Part shown: positions 54,404 to 63,268 of the stretch, in pieces | Position numbering within the stretch: the stretch's first letter is position 1 | How the letters are laid out: every line of letters begins with the position of its first letter | Assembly: GCF_030159855.1 (NCBI RefSeq) | Contig: NZ_BSNG01000001.1 | Coordinates: 558,001-622,000 of the forward strand | Origin: Devosia yakushimensis | GTDB lineage: Bacteria; Pseudomonadota; Alphaproteobacteria; Rhizobiales; Devosiaceae | DNA: 64,000 bases | Direction of reading: 5' to 3' | Notes under the pieces: model-generated | What the model was told of the DNA's origin: nothing | The model's input: the letters and a program-made list of their open reading frames with translations, nothing else | Database searches by the model: none | Position numbers and translations under genes: made by a program

Positions 54404-54998
54404 GTTCAGGTCCTTTCACGGGCCAGCGGCCAACCGCTTCTTCCCAATGCTTGCGGCAGAGAGAAACATAAACCGATTTTTCAATCGAGACCTGATCGCC
54501 ATCGGTGAGGACGCGGCCTGAAATATCCTGGCGCACTACCATGGTGGCCTTGGCGCCGCATTCGCAGATGGTGCGGATTTCGCGCAGCACATCGGCAATG
54601 GCCAGCAATTGCATGGAGCCGGGAAAGAGCTTGCCGCGGAAATCGGTGCGCAGGCCAAAGCACATGACGGGCACCTTGAGCCGGTCGGCGACGCGCGCCA
54701 GCTGCCACACCTGTTCAGCGGTCAGGAACTGGGCTTCGTCGACGAAGACGCAATCGACCTTGGCCTCGTCGATATGCTCGCGAATGGCGAGATAGAGATC
54801 GTCATCGGCGGAATAGAGTTCGGCCGGCTCGGCAATGCCGATGCGCGAGCTGATGAGGCCGATGCCATTTTCGGCATAGAGCGCGGAGGTATAGAGCAGC
54901 GGCCGCATGCCGCGTTCGCGGTAATTATAGGCAGCTTGCAGCAGCAGGGTCGATTTGCCCGCATTCATTGCCGCGTAGGAAAAATAGAGCTTGGCCAT
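54393..54998 (-). CDS. tdk: Thymidine kinase, type II
   Basis: A 201-residue type II TK starting MAKLYFSYAAMNAGKSTLLL. Walker A AMNAGKST and Walker B VDCVFVDEAQFL are clear; the lasso region with zinc ligands ICECGAKA to SLCRKH is present. It phosphorylates thymidine in nucleotide salvage. Confidence 0.95.
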   Translation of the reverse strand: MAKLYFSYAAMNAGKSTLLLQAAYNYRERGMRPLLYTSALYAENGIGLISSRIGIAEPAELYSADDDLYLAIREHIDEAKVDCVFVDEAQFLTAEQVWQLARVADRLKVPVMCFGLRTDFRGKLFPGSMQLLAIADVLREIRTICECGAKATMVVRQDISGRVLTDGDQVSIEKSVYVSLCRKHWEEAVGRWPVKGPEHER

Positions 54999-55111
54999 GC
55001 GGGATGCGGGGGGACTCAGTGTTGCGCAGGGGACAGCACAAGCCAATAGACCGGAACAGGGCCGGCTAGAAGCCTTGCCGGCGGCGTTCAACAGCTCATT
55101 GCGGGCCGACG

Positions 55112-55290
55112 AAAAAAGAGGCCGCCCGAGGGCGGCCAAAAATGCCGATCTGATCGGCGGAGCCGGGGTTGGCGGCCGGGCTCCAAATGGCCGGGCGCGA
55201 CGTTGGGGACGTGGGGCGCGGCAGTCCGGGCTGCATGGGGGATCGCCGGGACAAGGCAGAGGCTAGCGGCCTTCTATGACGTGGGCGTGA
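55112..55290 (-). ncRNA. Possible minus-strand structured small RNA, left end defined by terminator
   Basis: ggccgccc / gggcggcc at 55120-55137 is followed on the minus strand by CTCTTTTTT, a strong terminator, but no minus-strand protein gene ends before it. Upstream in this direction are short hairpins with C-rich loops (gcag-cccgga-ctgc, acgt-cccca-acgt). The right boundary is a guess. I do not recognise a known RNA family; 6S or SRP RNA hallmarks were not found. Confidence 0.3.
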
Positions 55291-55310
55291 CACGATTTGT
55301 TCAGCGCGAG

Positions 55311-55335
55311 TTCAGTTTGCCGCAAGCAAACTGAA
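55311..55335. promoter_or_regulatory. Perfect hairpin before DUF2147 gene
   Basis: ttcagtttgc-cgcaa-gcaaactgaa is a 10-bp perfect stem, 34 bases before the ATG at 55369. A transcription factor site or mRNA leader hairpin. Confidence 0.4.
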
Positions 55336-55368
55336 GCACTATCTAGCGGTCAGAACCGGAGAATTGGC

Positions 55369-55758
55369 ATGAAGATCATGGCTCGCGCATTGGCCGCAAT
55401 GGCATTGGTTCTGGCGGCGAGCCTGCCGGTGCTGGCCTCGCCCGAGGGGTTGTGGGAAATCGAGAGCGGGGATTCGCGCTACAAGGTCACGCTATGCGGC
55501 GACGGCACCCAGCTTTGCGCGGAACTTGTCTGGCTGGGCAATGGCGCCGACAATGCCGAGAACCTGCCCTATCTCAATACGCTCCTGATCGACCGGGCGC
55601 CGCAGACCGCGGCCAACGAATGGAAGGGCACGCTGCACCTTTACGGCCAGCAGGCCGGCGGCACGATTACCCAGACGAGCGACACCTCCATCTCGCTGCA
55701 GGGGTGCTTCATGTTCGTCGTCTGCCGGACCTATCAGATGTATCGGATCGGTGATTGA
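55369..55758 (+). CDS. DUF2147 family secreted protein
   Basis: A 129-residue protein starting MKIMARALAAMALVLAASL with GGAGA upstream; signal to about residue 24 (LPVLA). The body (PEGLWEIESGDSRYKVTLCGDGTQLCAELVWLGN, shown by its ends) is the DUF2147 fold, a small beta-barrel with conserved Cys pairs; function unknown. Expressed on its own. Confidence 0.85.
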   Translation: MKIMARALAAMALVLAASLPVLASPEGLWEIESGDSRYKVTLCGDGTQLCAELVWLGNGADNAENLPYLNTLLIDRAPQTAANEWKGTLHLYGQQAGGTITQTSDTSISLQGCFMFVVCRTYQMYRIGD

Positions 55759-55796
55759 GGATTGTGGCCGTCGAGGTGCATCAAGAAGCGCGGTGC

Positions 55797-55874
55797 CTCC
55801 CTCGGGCCCGACCCCAGGGCCACTCGCCGCTTGTGCCGGGTTGAGAGAGGCCCTCGGGTCAAGCCCGAGGGAGG
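55797..55874. repeat. Palindromic repeat, family B, behind the DUF2147 gene
   Basis: Arms ctcgggcccgaccccaggg and ccctcgggtcaagcccgag, with the conserved core cgccgcttgtgccgggttg. The left arm has drifted. Confidence 0.8.
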
Positions 55875-55909
55875 CGCGGTGGGTGGGCGAGTATTGAAGC
55901 CGGCCTGCC

Positions 55910-57133
55910 TTACGGCAGTTCCGCATCCAGTGCGGCGATCAACTGGGTGATTTCCTCGGGCGTGGTGTAGTGCACGAAGGAGAGGCGGAGGACGCCGTGG
56001 TTGGGGTCGACGCCGAGGGCTTCGAGCAGGTGGACGGCGTAGAAATTGCCGCCGCTGGCCATGACGCCGTGTTTGGCGAGACGGGCGGCGACAGCAGCGC
56101 CGGGCTCGGACAGGATCAGCGAAATGGTGGGGGCGCGGCTTTCGGCGTCGTCGGGGCCGACGAGGCGGACATTGTTCTTGCCGCGCAGGTAATCGAGCAG
56201 CGGCTGGACCAGGGCGATTTCCTGGCTCCGCATGGCCTTTCGGGCGCGAGCGAAGGGGTTGCCGGTGCCGCCGGAGATGTCAGCCACGGTCTCGAAGTAG
56301 TCGACAATGGCGCCGACGGCGGCGATCTGGGCGTGGTCGGGGCCAGCGGGGGTCAGGCGATAGCGCAGCTTGGTGTCGTTGAAATAATGGCCCTGATTGG
56401 GCAGGTCCAGCGCCAGTGAGGGCCGGATGGCCATGACGCCGAGATGGGGGCCATAAACCTTGTAGGCGGAGAAGAGATAGATATCGGCGCCGAGTTCATT
56501 GAGGTCGGGTAGGCCATGGGGGGCGTAGCTCACCCCATCTATGGCGGTGACAGCGCCCACGGCATGGGCGCGGGCCGAGATTTCGGCGATAGGATTGATC
56601 TCGCCGACGATGTTGGAGCAATGCGGGGCGGCGACGAGACGCACCTTGGCGTCGAGGATGGCGTCGAGGCCGGCCAGATCGAGGCGGCCGGTTTGCGGAT
56701 CGACCTGCCATTCACGCACTTCGATGCCGCGCGCGGCGAGACGCCGCCAATTGCCGGTATTGGCTTCGTGATCCTGATTGGTGACCACAATGGCATCGCC
56801 GGGCTTGAGCCAGGCGCCGAAGGCATTGGCCAGCACATAGGTATTGGCGGAGGTGGAGGGGCCGAAATGGATCCAGTCGGGATCGACATTGAAGGCCTGG
56901 GCAATGCGCTCATAGCTGCGGTTCATCGCGTCGCCCGCCGCGATGGAGGCGGGGTAGACGCCATAGGGCTGGACCTTGGTGGCGCGGTAGAAATGCTCGA
57001 GCGTGTCGAGCACGGCGCGGGCCGTATAGGAGCCCCCGGCATTTTCGAAAAAGGCCTGACCGGCAAGGGAGGGTTCGGCAAAGGCGGGGAAATGCGCCCG
57101 AATGCGCGCGGGGTCGAGGGGCAGGGCGGTCAT
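55910..57133 (-). CDS. Class V aminotransferase, cysteine desulfurase-like
   Basis: A 407-residue PLP enzyme starting MTALPLDPARIRAHFP. FFENAGGSYTARAVLD is the typical N-terminus; the Schiff-base Lys is in LFSAYKVYGPHLGVM; HCSNIVGEINPI is also conserved. It lacks an obvious reactive Cys loop of NifS/SufS type, so it is probably a desulfurase-like or selenocysteine-lyase-like enzyme acting alone. No suf or isc genes are adjacent. Confidence 0.85.
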   Translation of the reverse strand: MTALPLDPARIRAHFPAFAEPSLAGQAFFENAGGSYTARAVLDTLEHFYRATKVQPYGVYPASIAAGDAMNRSYERIAQAFNVDPDWIHFGPSTSANTYVLANAFGAWLKPGDAIVVTNQDHEANTGNWRRLAARGIEVREWQVDPQTGRLDLAGLDAILDAKVRLVAAPHCSNIVGEINPIAEISARAHAVGAVTAIDGVSYAPHGLPDLNELGADIYLFSAYKVYGPHLGVMAIRPSLALDLPNQGHYFNDTKLRYRLTPAGPDHAQIAAVGAIVDYFETVADISGGTGNPFARARKAMRSQEIALVQPLLDYLRGKNNVRLVGPDDAESRAPTISLILSEPGAAVAARLAKHGVMASGGNFYAVHLLEALGVDPNHGVLRLSFVHYTTPEEITQLIAALDAELP

Positions 57134-57368
57134 TACATCATCCAAACAAAACTCAGAGATTGGTAGTGGATGATTGGACAAATGCAAGCCCCGGCCATTG
57201 CGGGCCGGGGCTTGTGCGGGTCCGGGGAGGGTCGGCCGGATGATCCGCAATGACGGTGCTGCCACAGGAGGTATAGGCAGCGCCGGAGGGAATTTTGGAG
57301 GGCCCGGATGACCCGAAGATCAGGCTCTTAACACCCTCCCAACCTCCCCACGGAGGGGGGTGCCTGGT

Positions 57369-57995
57369 TCAGCCGTTGGTTGGCGCGGGCAGGGCCGGCT
57401 GGGCGGCGTCGGGGCCGGGATGGCGCGGACCGCCGGGCTTGCCGGACCAGTTGGGGCGCTCGCCGCGCTCCGGCGCCAGCGCCTGGCGCTGCTCGTCGGT
57501 AAGGCTATCGAAGAAGGCGGTGACCGAGGGTTTTACGGCTTCGAGTGCGGAGAGCTGCGCGGTGACGACGGCGATGCGGGTATCGAGGCGGGCCGTGACA
57601 TCGGGACGCTCGGCGCCTTCGGCGGGACGAGCTGCCTTGGCGGCGGTTTCAAAATTTTCGGCGGCGGCCAGGATTGATGACTTCATGGCGTCGAACAGGG
57701 GCTGCTGCTCGGCAGTGAGTTCGATGCGATGGCTGAGGCGAACCAGGCCGATTTCGGCGGCTTCCGCGCCGCGTTCGAAATTGAGGAAGCCGCCACCATT
57801 GCGGATTTCCATATGGCGCGGGCCAAAGCCGGGGAACTGGCCCGGGCGCTGGAAGCGGTTATGGCCGGGATTGTCCTTCTGCGCTTCGGCAGCCAGAGGG
57901 GCAGGGGTTTGCTGGGCGAAGGAAGGGGCGACAGAGGTCAGGCCGAGGGCGGCAGTCACGAGGGCCACAATGGCGGTCCGGGAGAGCGTCTTCAT
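57369..57995 (-). CDS. Spy/CpxP (LTXXQ) family periplasmic protein
   Basis: A 208-residue protein with a signal peptide to about 27 (GLTSVAPSFAQQ) and two LTxxQ motifs, LTAEQQPLF and LTDEQRQAL. Helical middle and Pro-rich tail. Spy-type proteins are ATP-independent periplasmic chaperones induced by envelope stress. Start MKTLSRTAIVALV. Confidence 0.8.
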   Translation of the reverse strand: MKTLSRTAIVALVTAALGLTSVAPSFAQQTPAPLAAEAQKDNPGHNRFQRPGQFPGFGPRHMEIRNGGGFLNFERGAEAAEIGLVRLSHRIELTAEQQPLFDAMKSSILAAAENFETAAKAARPAEGAERPDVTARLDTRIAVVTAQLSALEAVKPSVTAFFDSLTDEQRQALAPERGERPNWSGKPGGPRHPGPDAAQPALPAPTNG

Positions 57996-58128
57996 GGAGG
58001 TTTACGTCCTTTTGCATGGGACCGGGTCGTCCGGTATGGAAAGGACCATAGGGCAGGCAAACTCTTCCCGACCTTGCGGCGGCATGAAGACTTGGTCAGG
58101 TTGGTAAGGTGCAGCGGGGAGACGGCGA

Positions 58129-58518
58129 ATGGTTGAGATTGTCGACGATCCCTTTCCGGGTATTGAGGCGCTGAACACGCTGTGGCTGAGCGCGTGGAAC
58201 GGCCCCGTGGCGCCGGGCTATGGCAAGGTGCTGGAGCGGAGCCTGGCGCATGTCGGGGCCTATGAGGCGGGCGTGCTGGTGGGCTTTGTCAATGTGGCCT
58301 GGGATGGCGGCGCGCATGCCTTTGTGCTCGATACGTCGGTGCACAGGGAGCATCAGCGGAAGGGTATTGCGACGGCGCTGGTGGCGCGGGCGGCGGAGCT
58401 GGCCGAGGCACGGGGCGCGGAATGGCTACATGTGGATTTTGAAGCGCATCTGGAGGGGTTTTATCGGGGCTGCGGGTTCCGGGGGACTGCGGCGGGGTTG
58501 ATGCGGTTGGGGGAGTGA
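58129..58518 (+). CDS. GNAT family N-acetyltransferase
   Basis: A 129-residue GNAT with motif A at TSVHREHQRKGIATALVARAAELA (about 68-91) and the C-terminal FYRGCGFRGT. Substrate unknown. Starts shortly after an open promoter region of the divergent Spy-type gene. Confidence 0.88.
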   Translation: MVEIVDDPFPGIEALNTLWLSAWNGPVAPGYGKVLERSLAHVGAYEAGVLVGFVNVAWDGGAHAFVLDTSVHREHQRKGIATALVARAAELAEARGAEWLHVDFEAHLEGFYRGCGFRGTAAGLMRLGE

Positions 58519-58542
58519 GGCTCTAAGTCCTCGCCATCCACG

Positions 58543-58630
58543 GTGTCATTCCCGCGAAAGCGGGAACCTCTGTTTCGGGATACTGGAGAAGAAAACGGAG
58601 GTTCCCGCTTTCGCGGGAATGACATTGTGG
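58543..58630. repeat. Palindromic repeat, family A, first half of the second composite
   Basis: Arms gtgtcattcccgcgaaagcgggaacctc and gaggttcccgctttcgcgggaatgacat enclose about 30 bases. Followed by part D at 58659-58735 in the same order as at 29631-29832. Confidence 0.85.
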
Positions 58631-58658
58631 GGGAGCGGGCATCCAAGCATAGGTGGGC

Positions 58659-58735
58659 GCAGTACCCCTCACCCTCGAAAATCCGCTGAACGCGGATTTT
58701 CTATCCCTCTCCCTCAAGGGGCGAGGGGAAGAGGG
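58659..58735. repeat. Composite repeat part D, second copy
   Basis: gcagtacccctcaccct, the 9-bp stem aaaatccgc / gcggatttt with loop tgaac (58678-58700), and ccctctccctcaagggg. See 29751-29832 for the copy with a different but paired stem. Confidence 0.75.
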
Positions 58736-58761
58736 GCTCATGCAGGCCCCGCAGCAAGCCT

Positions 58762-60165
58762 CTAGCGCGTTAGATAGACCGGATTGCTCAGCGCCCGTCT
58801 TATCGGTTGCTGAGTGAGGTCGCTGCCCTTGAGCTGCCAGGGTAGTTCGCGATTTTCCAGGGTAGCGGTGAAGTCGGCGATGAGGCTTTCGCGGCTGGCC
58901 TGGGCGATGATTTCGGCGCGGATGAAGGTTTTTGCGTCGGACAGGGGCAGTTCGGCCCGCCAGTCGTCATCGGGAATCGTGACTTCGGCCAGGGGGCCAT
59001 TGGCATCGATCCAGAGCAGGCGGTCGCCGGCGGCGCCGCGGATATTTGCCGTGGTCGTGGCTGCCCCATTGACTGTTGAGCCCATGGGATGGCCATCGAC
59101 GGTGATGGAGAGATGCGGGCCGGTTGGGCTTTCGGTGATGTAGCCGTGACCCGCTTTCATGGCGGCGAGGACGGCGTCTTCGGAGAGTTCGTCCAGCCAG
59201 AGGACTGTCGTGGGGCGGGCGAGGACGAGCGGGCCTTCGGGCAGGAGGCGGTCGGGCTGGTGATAGTCGGAGCCGCCGATGGCAGAGATGCGCAGGCCGG
59301 CGGCCAGGCGGCGCTGGTAGCGCTCGAGGGAAATCCAGTTCCAGGCCAGCCAGGTGGATTGCCAGACTTCCATGCAGTCGATTTCGGGCAGCTCATAATC
59401 CCAGGGGATGGTGGGCTTGTCGTGATTGATCGAAAGCAGGCCGCCTTTGTCGTGCACCGACTGGGCCAGAATGTGGGCATCGGACGGCTGGGTCATGCGG
59501 AAATCGATCCAGTCATCGACGCCAAAGACATTGGCATGGCCGACTGCCGTGGTGATTTCCATGGCGCGCACGAAGACCAGATCGGGGCTGGAATGGGGGT
59601 GGAAATAGCGGCGCTGGGTGATGGTGTTGTGGTCGGCAATGGCGAGGAAATCGAGGCCGGCCTGTTTGGCCGCAGCGTGGAGCAGTTCGGGGGCGCCTTT
59701 GGCGTCGGAATGGTAGGTGTGGCAGTGCAGGTCGCCCTTGTACCAGCCGGGTTCGCGGCGGATGGGGAAGGTGCGGGCGGGCTGTGGCGCGAGGGGGCGG
59801 GCGGCGCTGTCGAGAGTGATGGTGACGGAGGCCTGGGTGCCCGTTTCGGGGATTTTGTAGAGGCCCAGAATGACGTTCCAGCGGCCGGGCGGGATATCGC
59901 CATGGATATAGCCCGGCGTGGCGTCGTCTGTGGCGATGAAAAAATGGTCGCGCGCGCCGCCGCTCCAGCCGCGGAAGCCTTCTGCTGTGGGATAGCCGGT
60001 ATCGCTGGAGTCGAAGGCGCCGAGGTCGATGATGCAGTCTTCGGCCTTGGGATAGGCGAGGGTGACGTCGATGCGCGTGGTGCCGGCGGGGACGTCGAAG
60101 GGGATGTAGAAATAGGGATTTTTTGACTGGTCGGCGCGGGTGATGGGGGTGGTGATTGTGGTCAC
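58762..60165 (-). CDS. CehA/McbA family metallohydrolase (PHP domain)
   Basis: A 467-residue protein starting at GTG 60165, overlapping the ATPase stop (GTGA). A beta-rich N-terminal part about 1-130 precedes a PHP domain: DLHCHTYHSDAKG, AIADHNTITQ, and SDYH near residue 290 are metal ligands. Named members cleave aryl carbamates, but most are uncharacterised. Position behind the importer suggests it hydrolyses what is imported. Confidence 0.85.
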   Translation of the reverse strand: MTTITTPITRADQSKNPYFYIPFDVPAGTTRIDVTLAYPKAEDCIIDLGAFDSSDTGYPTAEGFRGWSGGARDHFFIATDDATPGYIHGDIPPGRWNVILGLYKIPETGTQASVTITLDSAARPLAPQPARTFPIRREPGWYKGDLHCHTYHSDAKGAPELLHAAAKQAGLDFLAIADHNTITQRRYFHPHSSPDLVFVRAMEITTAVGHANVFGVDDWIDFRMTQPSDAHILAQSVHDKGGLLSINHDKPTIPWDYELPEIDCMEVWQSTWLAWNWISLERYQRRLAAGLRISAIGGSDYHQPDRLLPEGPLVLARPTTVLWLDELSEDAVLAAMKAGHGYITESPTGPHLSITVDGHPMGSTVNGAATTTANIRGAAGDRLLWIDANGPLAEVTIPDDDWRAELPLSDAKTFIRAEIIAQASRESLIADFTATLENRELPWQLKGSDLTQQPIRRALSNPVYLTR

Positions 60166-61274
60166 AGCGGCTGTTCCCCGTCCGCCGGAATGCGCGCCCC
60201 GGTGCTGTCGAAGAGGTGGATGTGCTCGGGCGAGAAGCTGAGCACCACCGCCTCGCTCAGCGTGATGTGGTCATCCGTGAAGATGCGGGCGGTGAGGCGG
60301 GAGGTGTCGGGGCGTTCGATGGTGACGAGGCTTTCGGGGCCCATGTTTTCGTTGGCGAAAAGGGTGCCGAAAATGGTGTTGGCGAGGCCCGGATTAGCGA
60401 TGGCGAGGTGTTCGGGGCGGATGCCGAGGGTGAGGTTTTTGTCCTTGGCGAGGGCGGCCGCGATGCCGGAGGACATGGGGAGTGACGACAAGGTCAGGCC
60501 ATCGGCCTTGAGCTGCAATTGGCCGTCGCCATGGCTCGCTTCCACGGGCACCAGATTCATGGGCGGATTGCCGACGAAATTGGCGACGAAGGTGGTGGCC
60601 GGCCGGCGGTAGATTTCGATGGGTGGGGCATATTGCACGATGCGGCCCTGGTCCATCACGGCGATCCTTGTGGCGAGCGCCATGGCTTCGGCCTGATCGT
60701 GGGTGACGTAAACGGCGGTCATGCCCATGTCGCGTTGCAGGTGATTGAGGAAGCCGCGGGCTTCCAGCCGCAGCTTGGCGTCGAGATTGGAAAGCGGTTC
60801 ATCGAACAGATAGACGCGGGAGGGATAGACCAGCGCGCGGGCGAGTGAAGTGCGCTGCTGCTGGCCGCCGGAAATCTGGCTGGGGAGGCGATCCATGAGA
60901 TGGCCGATCTTGAGCACATCGGCCACTTCCTTGGCGCGGCCGTGACGCTTCTGGATGGGTTCGCCACGCACCTTGAGCGGATAGGCGATATTGTCGGCCA
61001 GGTTCATATGCGGATAGAGCGCATAATCCTGAAACACCATGGAAATCTGGCGGTCCTTGGGGTGCAGATTGGTGACATCGTCGCCCCCGATCAGCACCCG
61101 GCCACTGCTGGGGGTTTCGAGGCCCGCGATCATGCGCAGGCTGGTGGTCTTGCCGCAGCCGGAGGGGCCGAGCAGGCACACGAATTCACCATCGCCAATG
61201 GCAAAGCTGACATCGGAAACGGCGTTGAAGGCGCCAAAGCTCTTGGTGACGTTTTTGAATTCGACTGAAGCCAT
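60162..61274 (-). CDS. Carbohydrate ABC transporter ATP-binding protein, UgpC/MalK-type
   Basis: A 370-residue ATPase. Walker A GPSGCGKTTSLRM, signature ISGGQQQRTSLARAL, Walker B VYLFDEPLSNLDAKLR, H-loop VYVTHDQAEAM and a C-terminal TOBE/OB region typical of MalK-like subunits. Overlaps the CehA-type gene by four bases. Confidence 0.95.
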   Translation of the reverse strand: MASVEFKNVTKSFGAFNAVSDVSFAIGDGEFVCLLGPSGCGKTTSLRMIAGLETPSSGRVLIGGDDVTNLHPKDRQISMVFQDYALYPHMNLADNIAYPLKVRGEPIQKRHGRAKEVADVLKIGHLMDRLPSQISGGQQQRTSLARALVYPSRVYLFDEPLSNLDAKLRLEARGFLNHLQRDMGMTAVYVTHDQAEAMALATRIAVMDQGRIVQYAPPIEIYRRPATTFVANFVGNPPMNLVPVEASHGDGQLQLKADGLTLSSLPMSSGIAAALAKDKNLTLGIRPEHLAIANPGLANTIFGTLFANENMGPESLVTIERPDTSRLTARIFTDDHITLSEAVVLSFSPEHIHLFDSTGARIPADGEQPL

Positions 61275-61286
61275 GAAATGGGAGCC

Positions 61287-62117
61287 CTAGGCTTTGATGC
61301 CGCCGAAGAACCGGAAGCCGAACTTCCAGCTGACGAACAGGTAGAGAATGATGACGGGGAGCGAATAGATCAGCGAATAGGCGGCAAGGAGCGTGACGGT
61401 GGGCGTGCCGGCTTCTGAATAGAAGGAATAGATGGCGACCGAGGCCGGCATCAGCTTGTCGCTGCGCAGCAGGATGAAGGGGATGAGGAAGCTGCCCCAG
61501 ATGTTCACGAACGCCCAGACCACGACGACCACAATGCCGGGGCGGATGACCGGCAAAGCGACATCGAAAAATGCCTGGACGGGGGAGGCGCCGGCGACCA
61601 TGGCGCTTTCCTCGTAGGATTTGGGGATGGAATCGATGAAGTCGCGCAGGATGAACATGGCGGTGGGCAGGAGCCCGCCGGCGAAGGTGAGGATGACGGC
61701 CAGGTGGCTATCGATCAGCCCCATGGCCGAGACAATGAGGAAGATCGGCACCATGGCGGCCGAGCCTGACACGACCGAGGAAAACAGCAGCAGGATATAG
61801 GTGACGGCGCCTTTGCCGGGGATGGAGGAGCGGCTGAGGGCATAGGCGGCCAGCGTTGCGGCTGCGCCGACGAGGATGACGCCGCCGATGGACTGGATCA
61901 GGCTGTTCCACAGCGCCTGCATGGCAAAGTTGTTCTGGAACACGGTCATGAAATTGGACAGCGTCCAGGGATCGGGGATGGTAACGCCCAATTCGGCCCG
62001 TGCGTTGAAGGGGGCGAAGATGAACCAGATCAGCGGTAGCGCGAAAATGGCGCCGATCAACGCGGCGAGGGCTGAGAAGGCGATGCGGCCGGCAAAGGCG
62101 GGGAAGGTGAGTTTCAT
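61287..62117 (-). CDS. Carbohydrate ABC permease, MalG/UgpE-type
   Basis: A 276-residue inner membrane subunit with about six helices and the EAA motif ESAMVAGASPVQAFFDVALPVIRPG. It follows its MalF-like partner by three bases. Confidence 0.95.
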   Translation of the reverse strand: MKLTFPAFAGRIAFSALAALIGAIFALPLIWFIFAPFNARAELGVTIPDPWTLSNFMTVFQNNFAMQALWNSLIQSIGGVILVGAAATLAAYALSRSSIPGKGAVTYILLLFSSVVSGSAAMVPIFLIVSAMGLIDSHLAVILTFAGGLLPTAMFILRDFIDSIPKSYEESAMVAGASPVQAFFDVALPVIRPGIVVVVVWAFVNIWGSFLIPFILLRSDKLMPASVAIYSFYSEAGTPTVTLLAAYSLIYSLPVIILYLFVSWKFGFRFFGGIKA

Positions 62118-62120
62118 GTC

Positions 62121-63056
62121 TCAAGCCCTCTTCTTGCGGCCGATGGTGAGATAGATCAGCGCGAAAGCCAGATTGATCAGCATGATGATGACGCCGACCG
62201 CCGCGCCCTTGCCAAATTCGAAATCGCGGAAGGCTACCCGGTAATTGTAAATCGAGAGCAATTCGGTGCGGTAGGAGGGCCCGCCATTGGTCAGCAGGAA
62301 GGGGGTGAAGGTGTTGAAGGTCCACATGGTGATCAGGATCAGATCGGTCACCACATGACCCCGGATGAGGGGCAGGGCGATATCCTTGAACTTTTGCCAG
62401 GAGGAGGCGCCGGCCACGTCGGCCGCCTGGAAATAGCTGGGCGGGATCGAGGAAAAGGCCGAGTTGAACAGCATCATGGAGAAGGCGGCGCCGCGCCAGG
62501 TATTGAACACCACGATGACCCAGAAGGGCTGTTGCAGCAGGAAATCGCCCTTGGGCAGGCCGACGCTCCCCAGGATCGCATTGAGCGTGCCCTGATCGCG
62601 ATCGAGGAAAGCGAACCAGGCAAAGCCGATCACCACTTCGGGCAGAATCCAGGCGGCGATGACGAAGGTTTCGGTGAGGCGCTTGATCCAGGGCGGCACG
62701 GTCTGGATCAGCCAGGCGAGCAATAGGCCGAGCAGGGCCTGGCCGATCAGCGCCGAGGCCAGCACGAATTGGGTGGTGAGGATAAGCGAGAAGCCGAACT
62801 GGCCGCGCTGGAAGAAATTGGAGGGGTCGAACAGCGCGAAGTAATTGGCGAGGCCAACAAATTCGGGATTGAGCGCGGTGCGGCCGAGCAGGGTGCGGTT
62901 GGTGAAGGATACGAAGATCACCCAGAAGAAGGGGATGATCACGAAGAGCGCGACGAGAATTCCAGCCGGAGTGAGGAAGACGGCGCCGGCGCGGTTGGAG
63001 AGCAGGGCGAAGCGGCGGGCGGGTTTGGGTTCCGGTGTCGTTGGTTCAGCCGTCAT
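62121..63056 (-). CDS. Carbohydrate ABC permease, MalF/UgpA-type
   Basis: A 311-residue inner membrane subunit starting MTAEPTTPEPKPARRFAL. About six helices; EAA motif is QAADVAGASSWQKFKDIALPLIRGH. The upstream in-frame extension overlaps a repeat and is unlikely. Confidence 0.94.
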   Translation of the reverse strand: MTAEPTTPEPKPARRFALLSNRAGAVFLTPAGILVALFVIIPFFWVIFVSFTNRTLLGRTALNPEFVGLANYFALFDPSNFFQRGQFGFSLILTTQFVLASALIGQALLGLLLAWLIQTVPPWIKRLTETFVIAAWILPEVVIGFAWFAFLDRDQGTLNAILGSVGLPKGDFLLQQPFWVIVVFNTWRGAAFSMMLFNSAFSSIPPSYFQAADVAGASSWQKFKDIALPLIRGHVVTDLILITMWTFNTFTPFLLTNGGPSYRTELLSIYNYRVAFRDFEFGKGAAVGVIIMLINLAFALIYLTIGRKKRA

Positions 63057-63082
63057 GCCGTTTTCCTGATTTCGTCCAGTAT

Positions 63083-63190
63083 GCGGTGTATTCCGGCGTA
63101 GGCCGGAATCCATGCTGTGTTCCCTCCTCAAGCTGGATGGCGTGGATGGCCTTCAGCATGGATTCCGGCCTACGCCGGAATGACACTGTG
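63083..63190. repeat. Palindromic repeat, family A', between binding protein and permease genes
   Basis: gtattccggcgtaggccggaatccatgctgtg and catggattccggcctacgccggaatgacactgtg form near-perfect arms. The loop gtggatggccttcag is shared with 16337-16441. It sits inside the importer operon and could reduce readthrough from the binding protein gene into the permeases. Confidence 0.85.
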
Positions 63191-63268
63191 GGAGGAGAGC
63201 TTGGAGCCTCTCCTCCGCACCCGATGTCCCGTGGGACACCGGGCGGCTCGGGGAGGAACCTCTTGCCG

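Larger units (their letters stand above)
54999..55368. other. Intergenic stretch upstream of tdk with terminator-ended structure
   Basis: No protein gene is supported (frames crossing it are Pro/Arg-rich chance frames). A minus-strand terminator at 55112-55137 with hairpins upstream suggests a small RNA, and a perfect hairpin at 55311-55335 lies before the DUF2147 gene. Confidence 0.6.

Noticed and set aside
55096..55293. 65-residue Pro/Arg-rich minus frame
   Set aside because: Composition is not protein-like, and a terminator hairpin lies within it; considered as possible small RNA instead.
54999..55368. Known 6S or SRP RNA
   Set aside because: Hallmark motifs such as the SRP apical GGAAGGAAGCAG loop were not found.
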